From NCBI RefSeq assembly GCF_016654115.1, contig NZ_JAEQAZ010000037.1, forward strand, positions 1-58,419: DNA of 58,419 nucleotides, read 5' to 3'. Both the position numbers and the translations under genes were made by a program. Shown in pieces: positions 41,642 through 49,719 of this stretch (the stretch's first letter is position 1; the number at the start of each line of letters is the position of its first letter). The notes beneath the pieces are model-generated. The model did no database searches. It was not told the DNA's origin and was given only the letters and a program-made list of their open reading frames with translations. Source of the DNA: Streptomyces sp. MBT53 (lineage in GTDB: Bacteria > Actinomycetota > Actinomycetes > Streptomycetales > Streptomycetaceae).

Positions 41642-43429
41642 GTGCACCCACGTATCGAGGACTACGCCCTCATCGGCGACGAACAGACCGCGGCTCTGGT
41701 CGGCATGGACGGCTCGGTCGACTGGCTGTGTCTGCCGCGCTTCGACTCGGCGGCCTGCTTCGCCCGACTGCTCGGCGACGAGAACAACGGCCACTGGCGC
41801 ATCGCTCCGAAGGGCGCCGACCGCTGCACCCGCCGCGCCTACCGTCCCGACACCCTGGTCCTGGACACGGAGTGGGAGACCGCCGAGGGGACGGTGCGCG
41901 TCACCGACCTGATGCCCCAGCGCCACCGCGCCCCCGACGTCGTACGCGTCGTGGAGGGCCTGAGCGGCAGGGTCACCGTCCGCAGCACGCTCCGCCTGCG
42001 CTTCGACTACGGAGCGGTCGTGCCGTGGGTGCGCAGGTCCGACGGGCACCGGGTGGCCGTCGCGGGCCCCGACTCGGTGTGGCTGCGCAGCGAGCCCGAG
42101 GTGCGCACCTGGGGCGAGGACTTCAGCACCCTCTCGGAGTTCACCGTGGAGGCCGGGCAGAAGGTCGCCTTCGTCCTCACCTGGCATCCCTCGCACGAGC
42201 CGCGTCCGCCGCTCGTCGACCCGTACAAGTCGCTGCGGCACAGCGTCGCGGACTGGGAGCGCTGGGCGGCCCGCTGCCGCTACGACGGCCCCTACAGGGA
42301 CGCGGTCGTGCGCTCCCTGATCACCCTCAAGGCCCTCACCTACCGGCCGACCGGTGGCATCGTGGCCGCGGCCACCAGCTCGCTGCCCGAGGAGATGGGC
42401 GGCGTACGCAACTGGGACTACCGCTACTGCTGGCTGCGCGACTCCAGTCTCACCCTCGGCGCCCTCGTGGCCGCGGGCTACCACAAGGAGGCCGAGGCCT
42501 GGCGCGACTGGCTGCTGCGCGCGGTCGCGGGCGATCCGGCGGACCTGCAGATCATGTACGGCGTGGCGGGCGAGCGGCGGCTGCCCGAGTTCGAACTGCC
42601 GCACCTGACCGGCTTCGGCGGCTCGGCGCCCGTACGGATCGGCAACGGCGCCGTCAACCAGCTCCAACTCGACGTCTACGGGGAGGTGATGGACTCCCTG
42701 TGGCTGGCCCGGCGCGCCGGTCTGTCGCCCAAGCCGCACATGTGGTCGCTGCAGAGCGTCCTCCTGGAGTGGCTGCGCGCGCAGTGGCAGCAGCCCGACG
42801 AGGGCCTGTGGGAGGTGCGCGGCGGGCGGCGGCACTTCGTGCACTCCAAGGTCATGGTGTGGGTGGCGGCCGACCGGGCCGTACGCACTCTGGAGGAGTA
42901 CGCCGACCTCCCGGGGGACCTGTCGGGCTGGCGCGAGCTGCGGGACGCGGTGCACAAGGACGTGTGCGAGAAGGGCTTCGACCCGGTGCGCAACACGTTC
43001 ACGCAGTACTACGGGTCGCAGGAGCTGGACGCGGCCCTGCTGCTCATCCCCCGCTTCGGTTTCCTGCCGCCCGACGATCCCCGGGTCGTCGGCACGGTCG
43101 ACGCGGTCCGCGCGGCGCTCGGCCACGACGGTTTCGTACGCCGCTACGACACCGCCGCCGACACTCCTGTGGACGGACTGCCTGGTGACGAGGGCGCCTT
43201 CCTGGCGTGCTCGTTCTGGCTCGTGGACGCGCTGCACCTGACGGGCCGTACGAAGGAGGCCCGGGTGCTCTTCGAGCGTCTGGTGGGGCTCGCGAACGAC
43301 GTGGGGCTGCTCGCGGAGGAGTACGACCCGGTGGCCGGCCGTCAACTGGGCAACTTCCCGCAGGCGTTCAGCCACATCGGGCTGGTGAACACCGCCCTCG
43401 CGCTGTTCGGGGACGAGAAGGCAGGATAG
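41642..43429 (+). CDS. GH15 glucoamylase/trehalase-like protein
   Basis: This 595-residue GH15 enzyme has an N-terminal beta-sandwich (IEDYALIGDEQTAALVGMDG) and a catalytic alpha6/alpha6 barrel with GGVRNWDYRYCWLRDSSLTL and NQLQLDVYGEVMDSL containing catalytic acids. Mycobacterial homologues are trehalases, so trehalose hydrolysis is the best guess; glucodextran or maltose are alternatives. It has no signal peptide, so it is cytoplasmic. Start GTG 41642; an upstream start at 41609 would add 11 residues. Confidence 0.9.
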   Translation: MHPRIEDYALIGDEQTAALVGMDGSVDWLCLPRFDSAACFARLLGDENNGHWRIAPKGADRCTRRAYRPDTLVLDTEWETAEGTVRVTDLMPQRHRAPDVVRVVEGLSGRVTVRSTLRLRFDYGAVVPWVRRSDGHRVAVAGPDSVWLRSEPEVRTWGEDFSTLSEFTVEAGQKVAFVLTWHPSHEPRPPLVDPYKSLRHSVADWERWAARCRYDGPYRDAVVRSLITLKALTYRPTGGIVAAATSSLPEEMGGVRNWDYRYCWLRDSSLTLGALVAAGYHKEAEAWRDWLLRAVAGDPADLQIMYGVAGERRLPEFELPHLTGFGGSAPVRIGNGAVNQLQLDVYGEVMDSLWLARRAGLSPKPHMWSLQSVLLEWLRAQWQQPDEGLWEVRGGRRHFVHSKVMVWVAADRAVRTLEEYADLPGDLSGWRELRDAVHKDVCEKGFDPVRNTFTQYYGSQELDAALLLIPRFGFLPPDDPRVVGTVDAVRAALGHDGFVRRYDTAADTPVDGLPGDEGAFLACSFWLVDALHLTGRTKEARVLFERLVGLANDVGLLAEEYDPVAGRQLGNFPQAFSHIGLVNTALALFGDEKAG

Positions 43430-43434
43430 GGGCC

Positions 43435-44190
43435 ATGGATCTTGGACTGAAGGACCGCGTGTACGTCGTCACCGGGGCCACCCGTGGACTGGGCAACGCC
43501 GCCGCGCGCGAGCTGGTGGCCGACGGCGCGAAGGTCGTCGTCACCGGTCGGGACGAGCAGCGGGCCACCGAGGCGGCGGCCGGACTGGGGCCGAACGCGG
43601 TGGGCGTGGCCGTCGACAACGCCGACGCGGACGCGCCGGCCCGGCTGATCGCCGCCGCGCGGGAGCACTTCGGGGGCTTCGACGGCATCCTGGTGAGCGT
43701 CGGCGGGCCGCCGCCCGGGTTCGTCGCGGACACCAGCGACGAGCAGTGGCAGGCCTCGTTCGAGTCGGTGTTCCTGGGCGCGGTACGGCTCGCCCGCGCG
43801 GCGGCCGGGGAGTTGGAGGCGGGCGGGGTCATCGGCTTCGTGCTGTCCGGTTCGGTGCACGAGCCGATCCCCGGGCTGACGATCTCGAACGCGCTGCGGC
43901 CCGGCCTGGCCGGTTTCGGCAAGTCCCTGGCGGACGAGCTGGGGCCGCGCGGCATCCGTGTCGTCGGACTGCTGCCCGCGCGCATCGACACGGACCGTGT
44001 GCGCGAGCTGGACGGCCTCTCCGCGGATCCGGAGGCCACCCGCGCGGCCAACGAGTCGCGGATCCCGCTGCGGCGGTACGGGACTCCGGACGAGTTCGGA
44101 CGCGTGGCGGCGTTCCTGTTGTCGCCGGCCGCGTCCTACCTGACGGGGATCATGGTGCCGGTCGACGGCGGTATGCGGCACGGGTTCTGA
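43435..44190 (+). CDS. SDR-fold protein with altered catalytic residues
   Basis: The 251-residue Rossmann protein has VVTGATRGLGNAAA and a Ser in FVLSGSVHEPIPGL. The usual YxxxK is replaced by ISNALRPG, so Tyr and Lys appear as Ser and Arg. Related FabG-like proteins share this S-N-x-x-R pattern and may have a different mechanism or no reductase activity. It follows the GH15 gene by 5 nt and is probably cotranscribed. The substrate is unknown. Confidence 0.88.
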   Translation: MDLGLKDRVYVVTGATRGLGNAAARELVADGAKVVVTGRDEQRATEAAAGLGPNAVGVAVDNADADAPARLIAAAREHFGGFDGILVSVGGPPPGFVADTSDEQWQASFESVFLGAVRLARAAAGELEAGGVIGFVLSGSVHEPIPGLTISNALRPGLAGFGKSLADELGPRGIRVVGLLPARIDTDRVRELDGLSADPEATRAANESRIPLRRYGTPDEFGRVAAFLLSPAASYLTGIMVPVDGGMRHGF

Positions 44191-44212
44191 GCCGACCGGT
44201 CCCCGGGCCCGT

Positions 44213-44863
44213 TCAGGAGGTACCACCGCACACGGGTGATCTCTGGGACGTCCTATTCCAGGACTCGTCCAGGACGAGTTGGCTGACGGCGCCGGCCGTG
44301 GGACTCCGCGCGGAGGAGGCCAATGCTCCTCTGCTGCTGCGGACCCAGTTCTTGCCCGCCGGATCCGTGAACTCCAGCCACAGCGATGCCAGTTCGCCGT
44401 CCGTGAACCGCGCGGAGGGGAATCGACGACGCATGCTGTCCCGCAGGGCGGCGTCGGGGATCTTGATCTGCCTGCACGGCGCCAGCGCGTACAGATCCCA
44501 CCAGAGGTGCCTGTCCGGCAGGAACAGGCGCATCTGCACGGCATGAGGATTGCCGTTCATCACGACGACCTCGGACGGCGTCCGGTAGAAGTCGACCTGT
44601 TCGGCGGATGCCTTCCGGCTCGACTCGGCCGCGCTCCGCTCCGCCTCATCGGCTCGCTGCTCGGCTCTGACGCCGAGCACCAGCCCGCCGAGCGCCGCGA
44701 CGACGGTGAGCAGTGCGCCCACGCCTCGCCCGATCTCGGTCCAGGTCGGCGCGGCCGCAGCGGTCGCCGCGGGATCAGCCGGCGCCGCATCGTCGGAATC
44801 AGCCGCAGGCGTCGGCCCGTCACCTGCCGGCTCGGGCTGCCCCCCGCCGCTCGCTTCAGCCAT
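44213..44863 (-). CDS. membrane-anchored hypothetical protein
   Basis: This 216-residue protein has an Ala/Pro/Asp-rich disordered N-terminus (1-38), one transmembrane helix (VGALLTVVAALGGLVLGV), a short charged coiled coil (RAEQRADEAERSAAESSR), and a C-terminal globular part with WWDLYALAPCRQIKIPDAAL and LWLEFTDPAGKNW. No family is recognised. It lies 122 bp beyond the end of the Asp23 operon on the same strand, so co-expression is possible. Confidence 0.65.
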   Translation of the reverse strand: MAEASGGGQPEPAGDGPTPAADSDDAAPADPAATAAAAPTWTEIGRGVGALLTVVAALGGLVLGVRAEQRADEAERSAAESSRKASAEQVDFYRTPSEVVVMNGNPHAVQMRLFLPDRHLWWDLYALAPCRQIKIPDAALRDSMRRRFPSARFTDGELASLWLEFTDPAGKNWVRSSRGALASSARSPTAGAVSQLVLDESWNRTSQRSPVCGGTS

Positions 44864-44985
44864 GCGCCCGAGGCTATAGGCGCGGTAGCCGCCCCCGGAG
44901 CGCATGATCGGAACAGACGGACCGTCGGCCCGAAGAGGACATCACCGGTCCGACCCGGGTGGCGAACAGTCAGGAAACCGGTCCG

Positions 44986-45573
44986 TCAACTGACCCGCTC
45001 CGCGCGGTGCTTGACACCCGTCAGCTGTACCTCCGTAGGGAGTGCGTCCAGGCCCGCCGAGTCGCGGGCGTGGGCCAGGGCGTTGGCCGTCAGGTGGTCT
45101 AGGGCGACTCCGGGGTCCACGTGGGGCTCCAGGCTGAGCTGGACGCGGGCCTCGGGTGCCGTGCGGGTGCCGGCGAGCCGCACGTGCGCGTGGGCCACGC
45201 CGTCCAGGTCGCCCGCGTCGGTGGCGAGGACGCCCTCCAGGGCCCGGCCCCGCAGCAGCGCGCCCTCGCCGTCGCCGGTGCGGACGGCGACCTCGGTGAG
45301 CCGGCGCCGCCGTAGGACCGCGACGAGCCACCACAGGGCCAGCAGGACGAGGACCGCGAGCGCGGCGAGGACCGTCGGCCACCACCAGCCGTCGGCCTGC
45401 CAGCGGGTCCGCCGGGCGTCGCTCAGCAGGACGTCGTGCCGCCCTTCGTAGATCCACCACGACGGCGGCTTCACGCCCAGTCCCACGGCCAGCACGGAGC
45501 CGCCGAGCACGAGCAGCGCGAGACCGACGACACCGGTCACCACGCGGTTGACGATCCTGAGCACCGGCCTCAC
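44986..45573 (-). CDS. amaP: AmaP-like alkaline-shock membrane anchor
   Basis: The 195-residue protein has two N-terminal transmembrane helices (VVTGVVGLALLVLGGSVLAV and WPTVLAALAVLVLLALWWLV), then an Asp23-like beta/alpha domain (RGRALEGVLATDAGDLDGVAHAHVRL). AmaP anchors Asp23 to the membrane in Staphylococcus. The start is GTG and the gene overlaps the DUF6286 gene by 4 nt. It is last in a five-gene operon whose order and content match an envelope-stress complex. Confidence 0.85.
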   Translation of the reverse strand: MRPVLRIVNRVVTGVVGLALLVLGGSVLAVGLGVKPPSWWIYEGRHDVLLSDARRTRWQADGWWWPTVLAALAVLVLLALWWLVAVLRRRRLTEVAVRTGDGEGALLRGRALEGVLATDAGDLDGVAHAHVRLAGTRTAPEARVQLSLEPHVDPGVALDHLTANALAHARDSAGLDALPTEVQLTGVKHRAERVS

Positions 45574-46244
45574 CTCTTCCGTCCGGAACGGCCGACGTGC
45601 AGTGACAGCGCGAGCGGCCGGGCCAGCCCGAGACCGGTGATCGCGTCGCTGAGCACGGTGTCCAAGTCGGCGCGTACGTCGTCGAGTTCACGGAAATGGG
45701 ACACCGCGCGGACATCGGCTTTCGTCCGGCTCGTGCGTACTCGGACCGACTGCACGCCCGAGACCTCCATGGCCCGGTCGCGCAGCACCATCGCGGCGGC
45801 GGCGCGTTGCAGGCCGGCCCGGACGTCGGCGTGGGTGCGGCGCATCGGCAGCACCTGGCGCAGGCCGGGCGTGAGGGCGAGCACGATCAGCCAGAGGCCG
45901 AGGGCGGCGGCGATGCCGGCGCCGACGAGGACCCAGGTGTCGTCGAGTGGCCGTTCGGCGAGCTGCCGGGTCAGTTCGCGGCGCCAGTGCGCGGAAGGCC
46001 GTTTGGCGCGCACGGCGGTGATGTCGTAGAGGAGGGCGCCCGCGCCGAGGAGCAGCAGGACGGCGACGATGGCGGCGGGGACGCGGCGCGTCGACCAGAA
46101 GCGGCCGTCCTTGCCGCCGCCGTCGACCAGGGGTGCGGGACCGCGGTCCGCCGCCGGGTCGTACCCGCCGTGTCCGGGGTCGGCCGCCTTCTCGATGACC
46201 GGTAGTCGTTGGGTCGTGCCTTCGGAGCCCTGGGGCTCGCTCAT
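45570..46244 (-). CDS. DUF6286-type membrane protein of the Asp23 operon
   Basis: The 224-residue protein has a hydrophilic N-terminus, then two helices (PAAIVAVLLLLGAGALLYDI and WVLVGAGIAAALGLWLIVLALT), and a C-terminal Asp23-like fold (DVRAGLQRAAAAMVLRDRAMEVSGVQSVRVR). It is a diverged AmaP-like anchor. Stop and start codons overlap with both neighbours, so stoichiometric production is likely. Confidence 0.82.
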   Translation of the reverse strand: MSEPQGSEGTTQRLPVIEKAADPGHGGYDPAADRGPAPLVDGGGKDGRFWSTRRVPAAIVAVLLLLGAGALLYDITAVRAKRPSAHWRRELTRQLAERPLDDTWVLVGAGIAAALGLWLIVLALTPGLRQVLPMRRTHADVRAGLQRAAAAMVLRDRAMEVSGVQSVRVRTSRTKADVRAVSHFRELDDVRADLDTVLSDAITGLGLARPLALSLHVGRSGRKR

Positions 46245-46633
46245 CGAGTCCTCCCCTGTGCCGCGCGGTGTGCCTGTGCCGGATGCAGCCGTTCCACCTG
46301 GACGGCGACCTCGGGCACCTCCATGCCCACCAACGCGCGTACCCGCTGAACCACCTGTCGACGCACCCGAAGACAGCGGTCGCCGATGTCGCAGGGATAG
46401 TCGAGTTCGAGGTGCACGCGCACGCGTGCGGTGCCGTGGTGTACGACCACGGTGGCATGCGGCGGTGCAGCCTCGGGGTGCAGCGGCCCGAGCGCCTCGC
46501 GTGCAGCCTGCGCGGCGATCTTCGCGACGACCCGGTCGGCGATCCGGGTGGCGCCCCGCTCGCCGGGCGGGACGGCCGCCAGGGGTCTGCCGCGTTCGTC
46601 GACCGCGCCGTCCCCGCCGCTCACGGACGTCAC
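46241..46633 (-). CDS. Asp23/Gls24-family protein
   Basis: The 130-residue soluble protein has a core GATRIADRVVAKIAAQAAREALG and a strand-rich half (VRVHLELDYPCDIGDRCLRVRRQVVQRVRALVGMEV) typical of Asp23/Gls24. The start is GTG, overlapping the small membrane gene by 4 nt. The family forms clusters at the membrane and is alkaline- or stress-induced. Two cysteines (C81, C88) are close enough to pair. Confidence 0.85.
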   Translation of the reverse strand: MTSVSGGDGAVDERGRPLAAVPPGERGATRIADRVVAKIAAQAAREALGPLHPEAAPPHATVVVHHGTARVRVHLELDYPCDIGDRCLRVRRQVVQRVRALVGMEVPEVAVQVERLHPAQAHRAAQGRTR

Positions 46634-46815
46634 CGCCGCCGGTCGTCGCGCGAGCGGAAGAAGTCGCCGAGTTCCAGGTCCCCTTCGAGGAACCGGCCGA
46701 CGACGAACCCGATGGCGCCCAGGGCGGCCACCAGCAGGAACGCGCCGAACCCGCCGAAGTATCCGGCGAAGCCCAGCGCCATTCCGGCGATCATGCCGAC
46801 CACGGCCCTGCTCAT
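46630..46815 (-). CDS. DUF2273-like small membrane protein
   Basis: This 61-residue protein has two transmembrane segments rich in Gly, Ala and Phe and a charged tail (DDRRR). In Firmicutes a comparable small gene sits with asp23 and amaP, so it probably anchors or caps the complex. Its stop overlaps the start of the second Asp23 gene. Confidence 0.8.
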   Translation of the reverse strand: MSRAVVGMIAGMALGFAGYFGGFGAFLLVAALGAIGFVVGRFLEGDLELGDFFRSRDDRRR

Positions 46816-46873
46816 CCTGCGCTCCTCAGCTCGTTCGTCGGCCCGCTGTTCATGGGTTCATCCGTCGGCTCGG

Positions 46874-47359
46874 TCACTGGAGACGGGGTTCCGGTTCGTC
46901 GTCCTCCTCGTCGGGCAGCTTCACGTCGCTGACCGCGATGTTGACCTCGACGACCTCGAGTCCGGTCATCCGCTCCACGGCCGCGATGACGTTCTCCCGT
47001 ACGGCCCGGGCGACGTCCGCGATCGACACCCCGTAGTCGACGACGATCTCCAGATCGAGGGCGGTCTGCACCTCGCCGACCTCGGCCTTCACGCCCCGGG
47101 ACACCGACTTGGAACCGCCGGGCACGCGGTCGCGCACGGCCCCGAAGGTGCGGGAGAGCCCGCTGCCCATGGCATGCACGCCCAGGACGTCCCGGGCGGC
47201 CAGCCCGGCGATCTTCTCCACGACCCCGTCGGCGATGGTCGTACGCCCCCTGGACGCCGGATCGCCCCCGCCGCGTTTGGTGGGGGTCTTGCGGGTCTGC
47301 AGCGGCTCCCTCTCGCCGTCGGGGTCCTGCGTCCGGTTCCGCTCCGTCATGTCGGTCAT
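46874..47359 (-). CDS. Asp23/Gls24-family alkaline shock protein
   Basis: The 161-residue protein has an N-terminal charged disordered stretch, then a conserved domain (GRTTIADGVVEKIAGLAARDVLGVHAMG, LEIVVDYGVSIADVARAVRENVIAAVERMTGLEVVEVNIAVSDV). It is the first gene of the operon, and ATG 47359 has AAAGGGA upstream. A 58-bp gap to the next gene may hold weak regulation. Its divergent neighbour is the P10-family gene, 87 bp away. Confidence 0.9.
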   Translation of the reverse strand: MTDMTERNRTQDPDGEREPLQTRKTPTKRGGGDPASRGRTTIADGVVEKIAGLAARDVLGVHAMGSGLSRTFGAVRDRVPGGSKSVSRGVKAEVGEVQTALDLEIVVDYGVSIADVARAVRENVIAAVERMTGLEVVEVNIAVSDVKLPDEEDDEPEPRLQ

Positions 47360-47446
47360 CGCCGTACGTCCCTTTCGGTCGTCGTCCTTCGACCACGGTA
47401 AGTGCGGTTGCATTCTCCCGCGCCGGGGATGCGGCAGGCTGGAGGA

Positions 47447-48253
47447 ATGACGGCGGACTCATGGACTGGGAATCAGGGGCGGCGCGCAGCGCCTTCGAAT
47501 AGGGCGGTGGTGGGCGACGGGCGGGCAGTACGGCAGCAGTTGGGGCTCGGCAGGCTGTTGCCCCTGGGTGACCGGCGGGACTGCGCGTGGATCGCGGAGC
47601 GGGCGGCCGAGGCCGTACTGCGGGGCGTGGCGCAGCACGTACGGGGCGTGCGGCTGAGCGCGCTGCGCATCGGGCTCGCCGATCCGGAGAACGTGCACGA
47701 GCCCGCCGTACCGCCACCGCCGGGGGCGCTGCCGCCCGGTCCGCTGCGGATCACGGCCGACTTCGCGGCCGTGGCGACCGACCCCCTTCCGGAGACCGCC
47801 TCCCGGCTGCGCGCGGCGCTGGCGACGGCCGCGGCGGAGCGGCTCGGGCTGGTGGTGACGGAGGTTGATCTACAGGTGACAGCCTTGCTGGACCACATGG
47901 ACGATATTGACCGTATGGACGATGTGGATCATTCCGCCGCCGATATTGACCACATTGATGAAATCGACCTGATGGTCAATGTTGATGACGGCGGCGAGTC
48001 CCTGATCGTCGCAGCCGTGCTCCGCGCCCCCGGTGTGGTCCGGCTGACCGGTGCGCTGGGCGGGCTGGGGCGGGCGGTGCACATCGAGGAACGGCAGGGC
48101 GAAGGCGCGCTGTCACGCCTCCACGCGCGCGTGGAGATCGCCGTACGCGCGGACCACCGGGCCCTGGATGTGGCCCGGGAGGTCCGCGCGAGGGCCGGCG
48201 AGGTGCTGCCCGGTCACCCGACCGTGGCGGTGCTCGTCACGAAGATCGACTGA
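47447..48253 (+). CDS. P10-family Asp23-neighbour protein with Asp/His repeat insert
   Basis: This 268-residue protein begins at an ATG right after GGAGGA. The N- and C-terminal parts resemble Asp23-type subdomains (ERAAEAVLRGVAQHVRGVRL; HARVEIAVRADHRALDVAREV). I recognise it as the family called 'nucleopolyhedrovirus P10' in Streptomyces annotations; the name is not functional. Residues 149-180 are an insertion of about 15 Asp in 32, with His, Arg, Met and Ile in repeats such as HMDDIDRMDDVDH. It faces the Asp23 operon with only 87 bp between starts, which suggests shared regulation and a joint role. Confidence 0.78.
   Translation: MTADSWTGNQGRRAAPSNRAVVGDGRAVRQQLGLGRLLPLGDRRDCAWIAERAAEAVLRGVAQHVRGVRLSALRIGLADPENVHEPAVPPPPGALPPGPLRITADFAAVATDPLPETASRLRAALATAAAERLGLVVTEVDLQVTALLDHMDDIDRMDDVDHSAADIDHIDEIDLMVNVDDGGESLIVAAVLRAPGVVRLTGALGGLGRAVHIEERQGEGALSRLHARVEIAVRADHRALDVAREVRARAGEVLPGHPTVAVLVTKID
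47891..47989 (+). repeat. AT-rich repeat encoding an Asp/His-rich segment
   Basis: Tandem units of about 15 nt (CAC-ATG-GAC-GAT-ATT-GAC type) encode H/R-M-D-D-I/V-D. I count 47 GC in 99 bases, against about 70% in flanking genes. Codons GAT, ATT, CAT and GTT, rare in this genome, are clustered here. Confidence 0.75.
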
Positions 48254-48300
48254 ACCACGACCGGCCGAACCGCTGTCGGCCGACGCCTATTCGCCGGCGC

Positions 48301-49113
48301 CTATTCGCCGACGCCGGCGAGGTCCCGCAGCCGTCGAGCCTGGGCGGCCCGCTCGGCGGCGCGCTGGTCGTCGTACGCACGCCCCTGGACGCCCTGGAGC
48401 AGCGCCTTGGTCTCGATGAGGGCGTCGCGCGGCGCGGCCAGCAGAGCCGTCGCCAGGTCGCGTACGGCGTCGTCGACCTGGTCGGCGGGCACGGCGATGT
48501 TGGCCAGGCCGGTGCTCACCGCTTCCTCGGCCGCGACGAAGCGCCCGGTCGCGCAGATCTCCAGCGCGCGGGCGTAGCCGACGAGTCCCACCAGGGGGTG
48601 GGTGCCGGTCAGGTCGGGCACCAGTCCGAGGCTGGTCTCGCGCATGGCGAACTGCACGTCGTCGGCGACGACGCGCAGGTCACAGGCGAGCGCGAGTTGG
48701 AAGCCGGCCCCGATGGCATGCCCCTGTACGGCGGCGATGGACACGATGTCGCTCCGTCGCCACCAGGTGAAGCCCGCCTGGTACCCGGCGATGGCCTCGT
48801 CCAGCACGGCGTCACTGCTGTGCGCGAGGTCGATGAACGACGGTTCGCCGTCGAAGCCCTCGGGCGTGAACGCCTGTCGGTCGAGTCCGGCCGAGAAGGA
48901 CTTGCCCTCGGCACGCAGCACCACGACCCGGACGGAGCCCGGCAGCAACCGCCCGGCCTCCGCCAACGCCCGCCACAGAGCAGGACTTTGAGCGTTGCGC
49001 TTGGCCGGGTTGGTCAGCGTCACCGTGGCGATCGCGTCGTCGACGGTGAGCCGTACGCCGTCCTTGTCGAGTACGGGACCGAGGTCCTTGTCGTCCTGTT
49101 CGGGCGAAGCCAT
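48301..49113 (-). CDS. enoyl-CoA hydratase/isomerase family protein
   Basis: The 270-residue crotonase-fold protein has the oxyanion-hole strand GKSFSAGLD and VQGHAIGAGFQLALACDLRVV. The motif after it reads ETSLGLVPDLTGTHPL instead of the usual P-x-GG-T with its catalytic Glu, so activity may differ from simple hydration. It could act in fatty-acid breakdown or on the operon substrates near 35-39 kb, but nothing here proves that. The stop region holds a short direct repeat CGCCTATTCGCCG. Confidence 0.85.
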   Translation of the reverse strand: MASPEQDDKDLGPVLDKDGVRLTVDDAIATVTLTNPAKRNAQSPALWRALAEAGRLLPGSVRVVVLRAEGKSFSAGLDRQAFTPEGFDGEPSFIDLAHSSDAVLDEAIAGYQAGFTWWRRSDIVSIAAVQGHAIGAGFQLALACDLRVVADDVQFAMRETSLGLVPDLTGTHPLVGLVGYARALEICATGRFVAAEEAVSTGLANIAVPADQVDDAVRDLATALLAAPRDALIETKALLQGVQGRAYDDQRAAERAAQARRLRDLAGVGE

Positions 49114-49167
49114 GGGGCGCCTCCGATGTGTGCGGTCAACAGAGCAGAGCTAAGTGACTGCACAGTA

Positions 49168-49201
49168 ACCACCCGGCCGGTCAGTCGTCCGACCGGGTGG
49201 T
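49168..49201 (-). terminator. terminator after gbn
   Basis: A 9-bp stem (49168-49176 with 49193-49201) has an inner short stem and lies 30 nt past the gbn stop. Confidence 0.6.
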
Positions 49202-49230
49202 CACCATCGAAGCCGTCGAGCCGCTCGGGG

Positions 49231-49449
49231 TCAGGCCGAAGCCTTCTTGCCCCGGGTCGCCCCGCCACGCCCACGGAGCGTGACGCCCGACTCACTGAGC
49301 ATCCGGTGGACGAAGCCATACGAGCGGCCGGTCTCCTCGGCCAGCGCCCGGATGCTCGCACCGGAGTCGTACTTCTTCTTCAGGTCTGCCGCGAGCTTGT
49401 CGCGCGCGGCGCCGGTTACCCGGCTGCCCTTCTTCAGAGTCTCGGCCAC
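49231..49449 (-). CDS. gbn: Gbn: GATC-binding nucleoid-associated protein
   Basis: This 72-residue basic protein starts GTG behind AGGAGG (MAETLKKGSRVTGAARDK). The helix-turn-helix SIRALAEETGRSYGFVHRML dominates, and the tail GRGGATRGKKASA is basic and Lys/Arg-rich. I recognise it as SCO1839 of S. coelicolor, described as Gbn, a nucleoid protein preferring GATC sites and affecting development. The stretch of DNA just upstream is unusually rich in GATC, which fits autoregulation. Confidence 0.88.
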   Translation of the reverse strand: MAETLKKGSRVTGAARDKLAADLKKKYDSGASIRALAEETGRSYGFVHRMLSESGVTLRGRGGATRGKKASA

Positions 49450-49511
49450 CCGTGCCTCCTCATGGGAAGTGCGCTCTTGGTCTCCTCATGATCACCCCTC
49501 CAAGCGTTCAT
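49434..49511 (-). other. possible 25-codon upstream ORF overlapping the gbn start
   Basis: ATG at 49511 opens a 25-residue frame (M-N-A-W-R-G-D-H-E-E-T-K...) that ends 13 nt inside gbn and contains its ribosome site. It could couple or limit gbn translation. No clear ribosome site precedes it. Confidence 0.35.
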
Positions 49512-49719
49512 GGCCACCCATTCGGCAAGGTCCGTGAGACAAGGTTTTGACGACAGGAGCGCGTCCCCACAAGTGGAATGTGGAATTCCATACGGTCGTG
49601 TCCGCACGGCCGAACGAGTTGCTCCGCGAAATACCTGGTCAGAGACGCGGAACGGCCGAGCCCTTGTCGATAAAGGACTCGGCCGGAAAATCGATGTACG
49701 ACACACCTCGGTACGAGGA

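Noticed and set aside
48284..48310. CGCCTATTCGCCG direct repeat as an attachment site
   Set aside because: It is only two copies across a stop codon with no integrase or tRNA nearby; it is more likely a small duplication.
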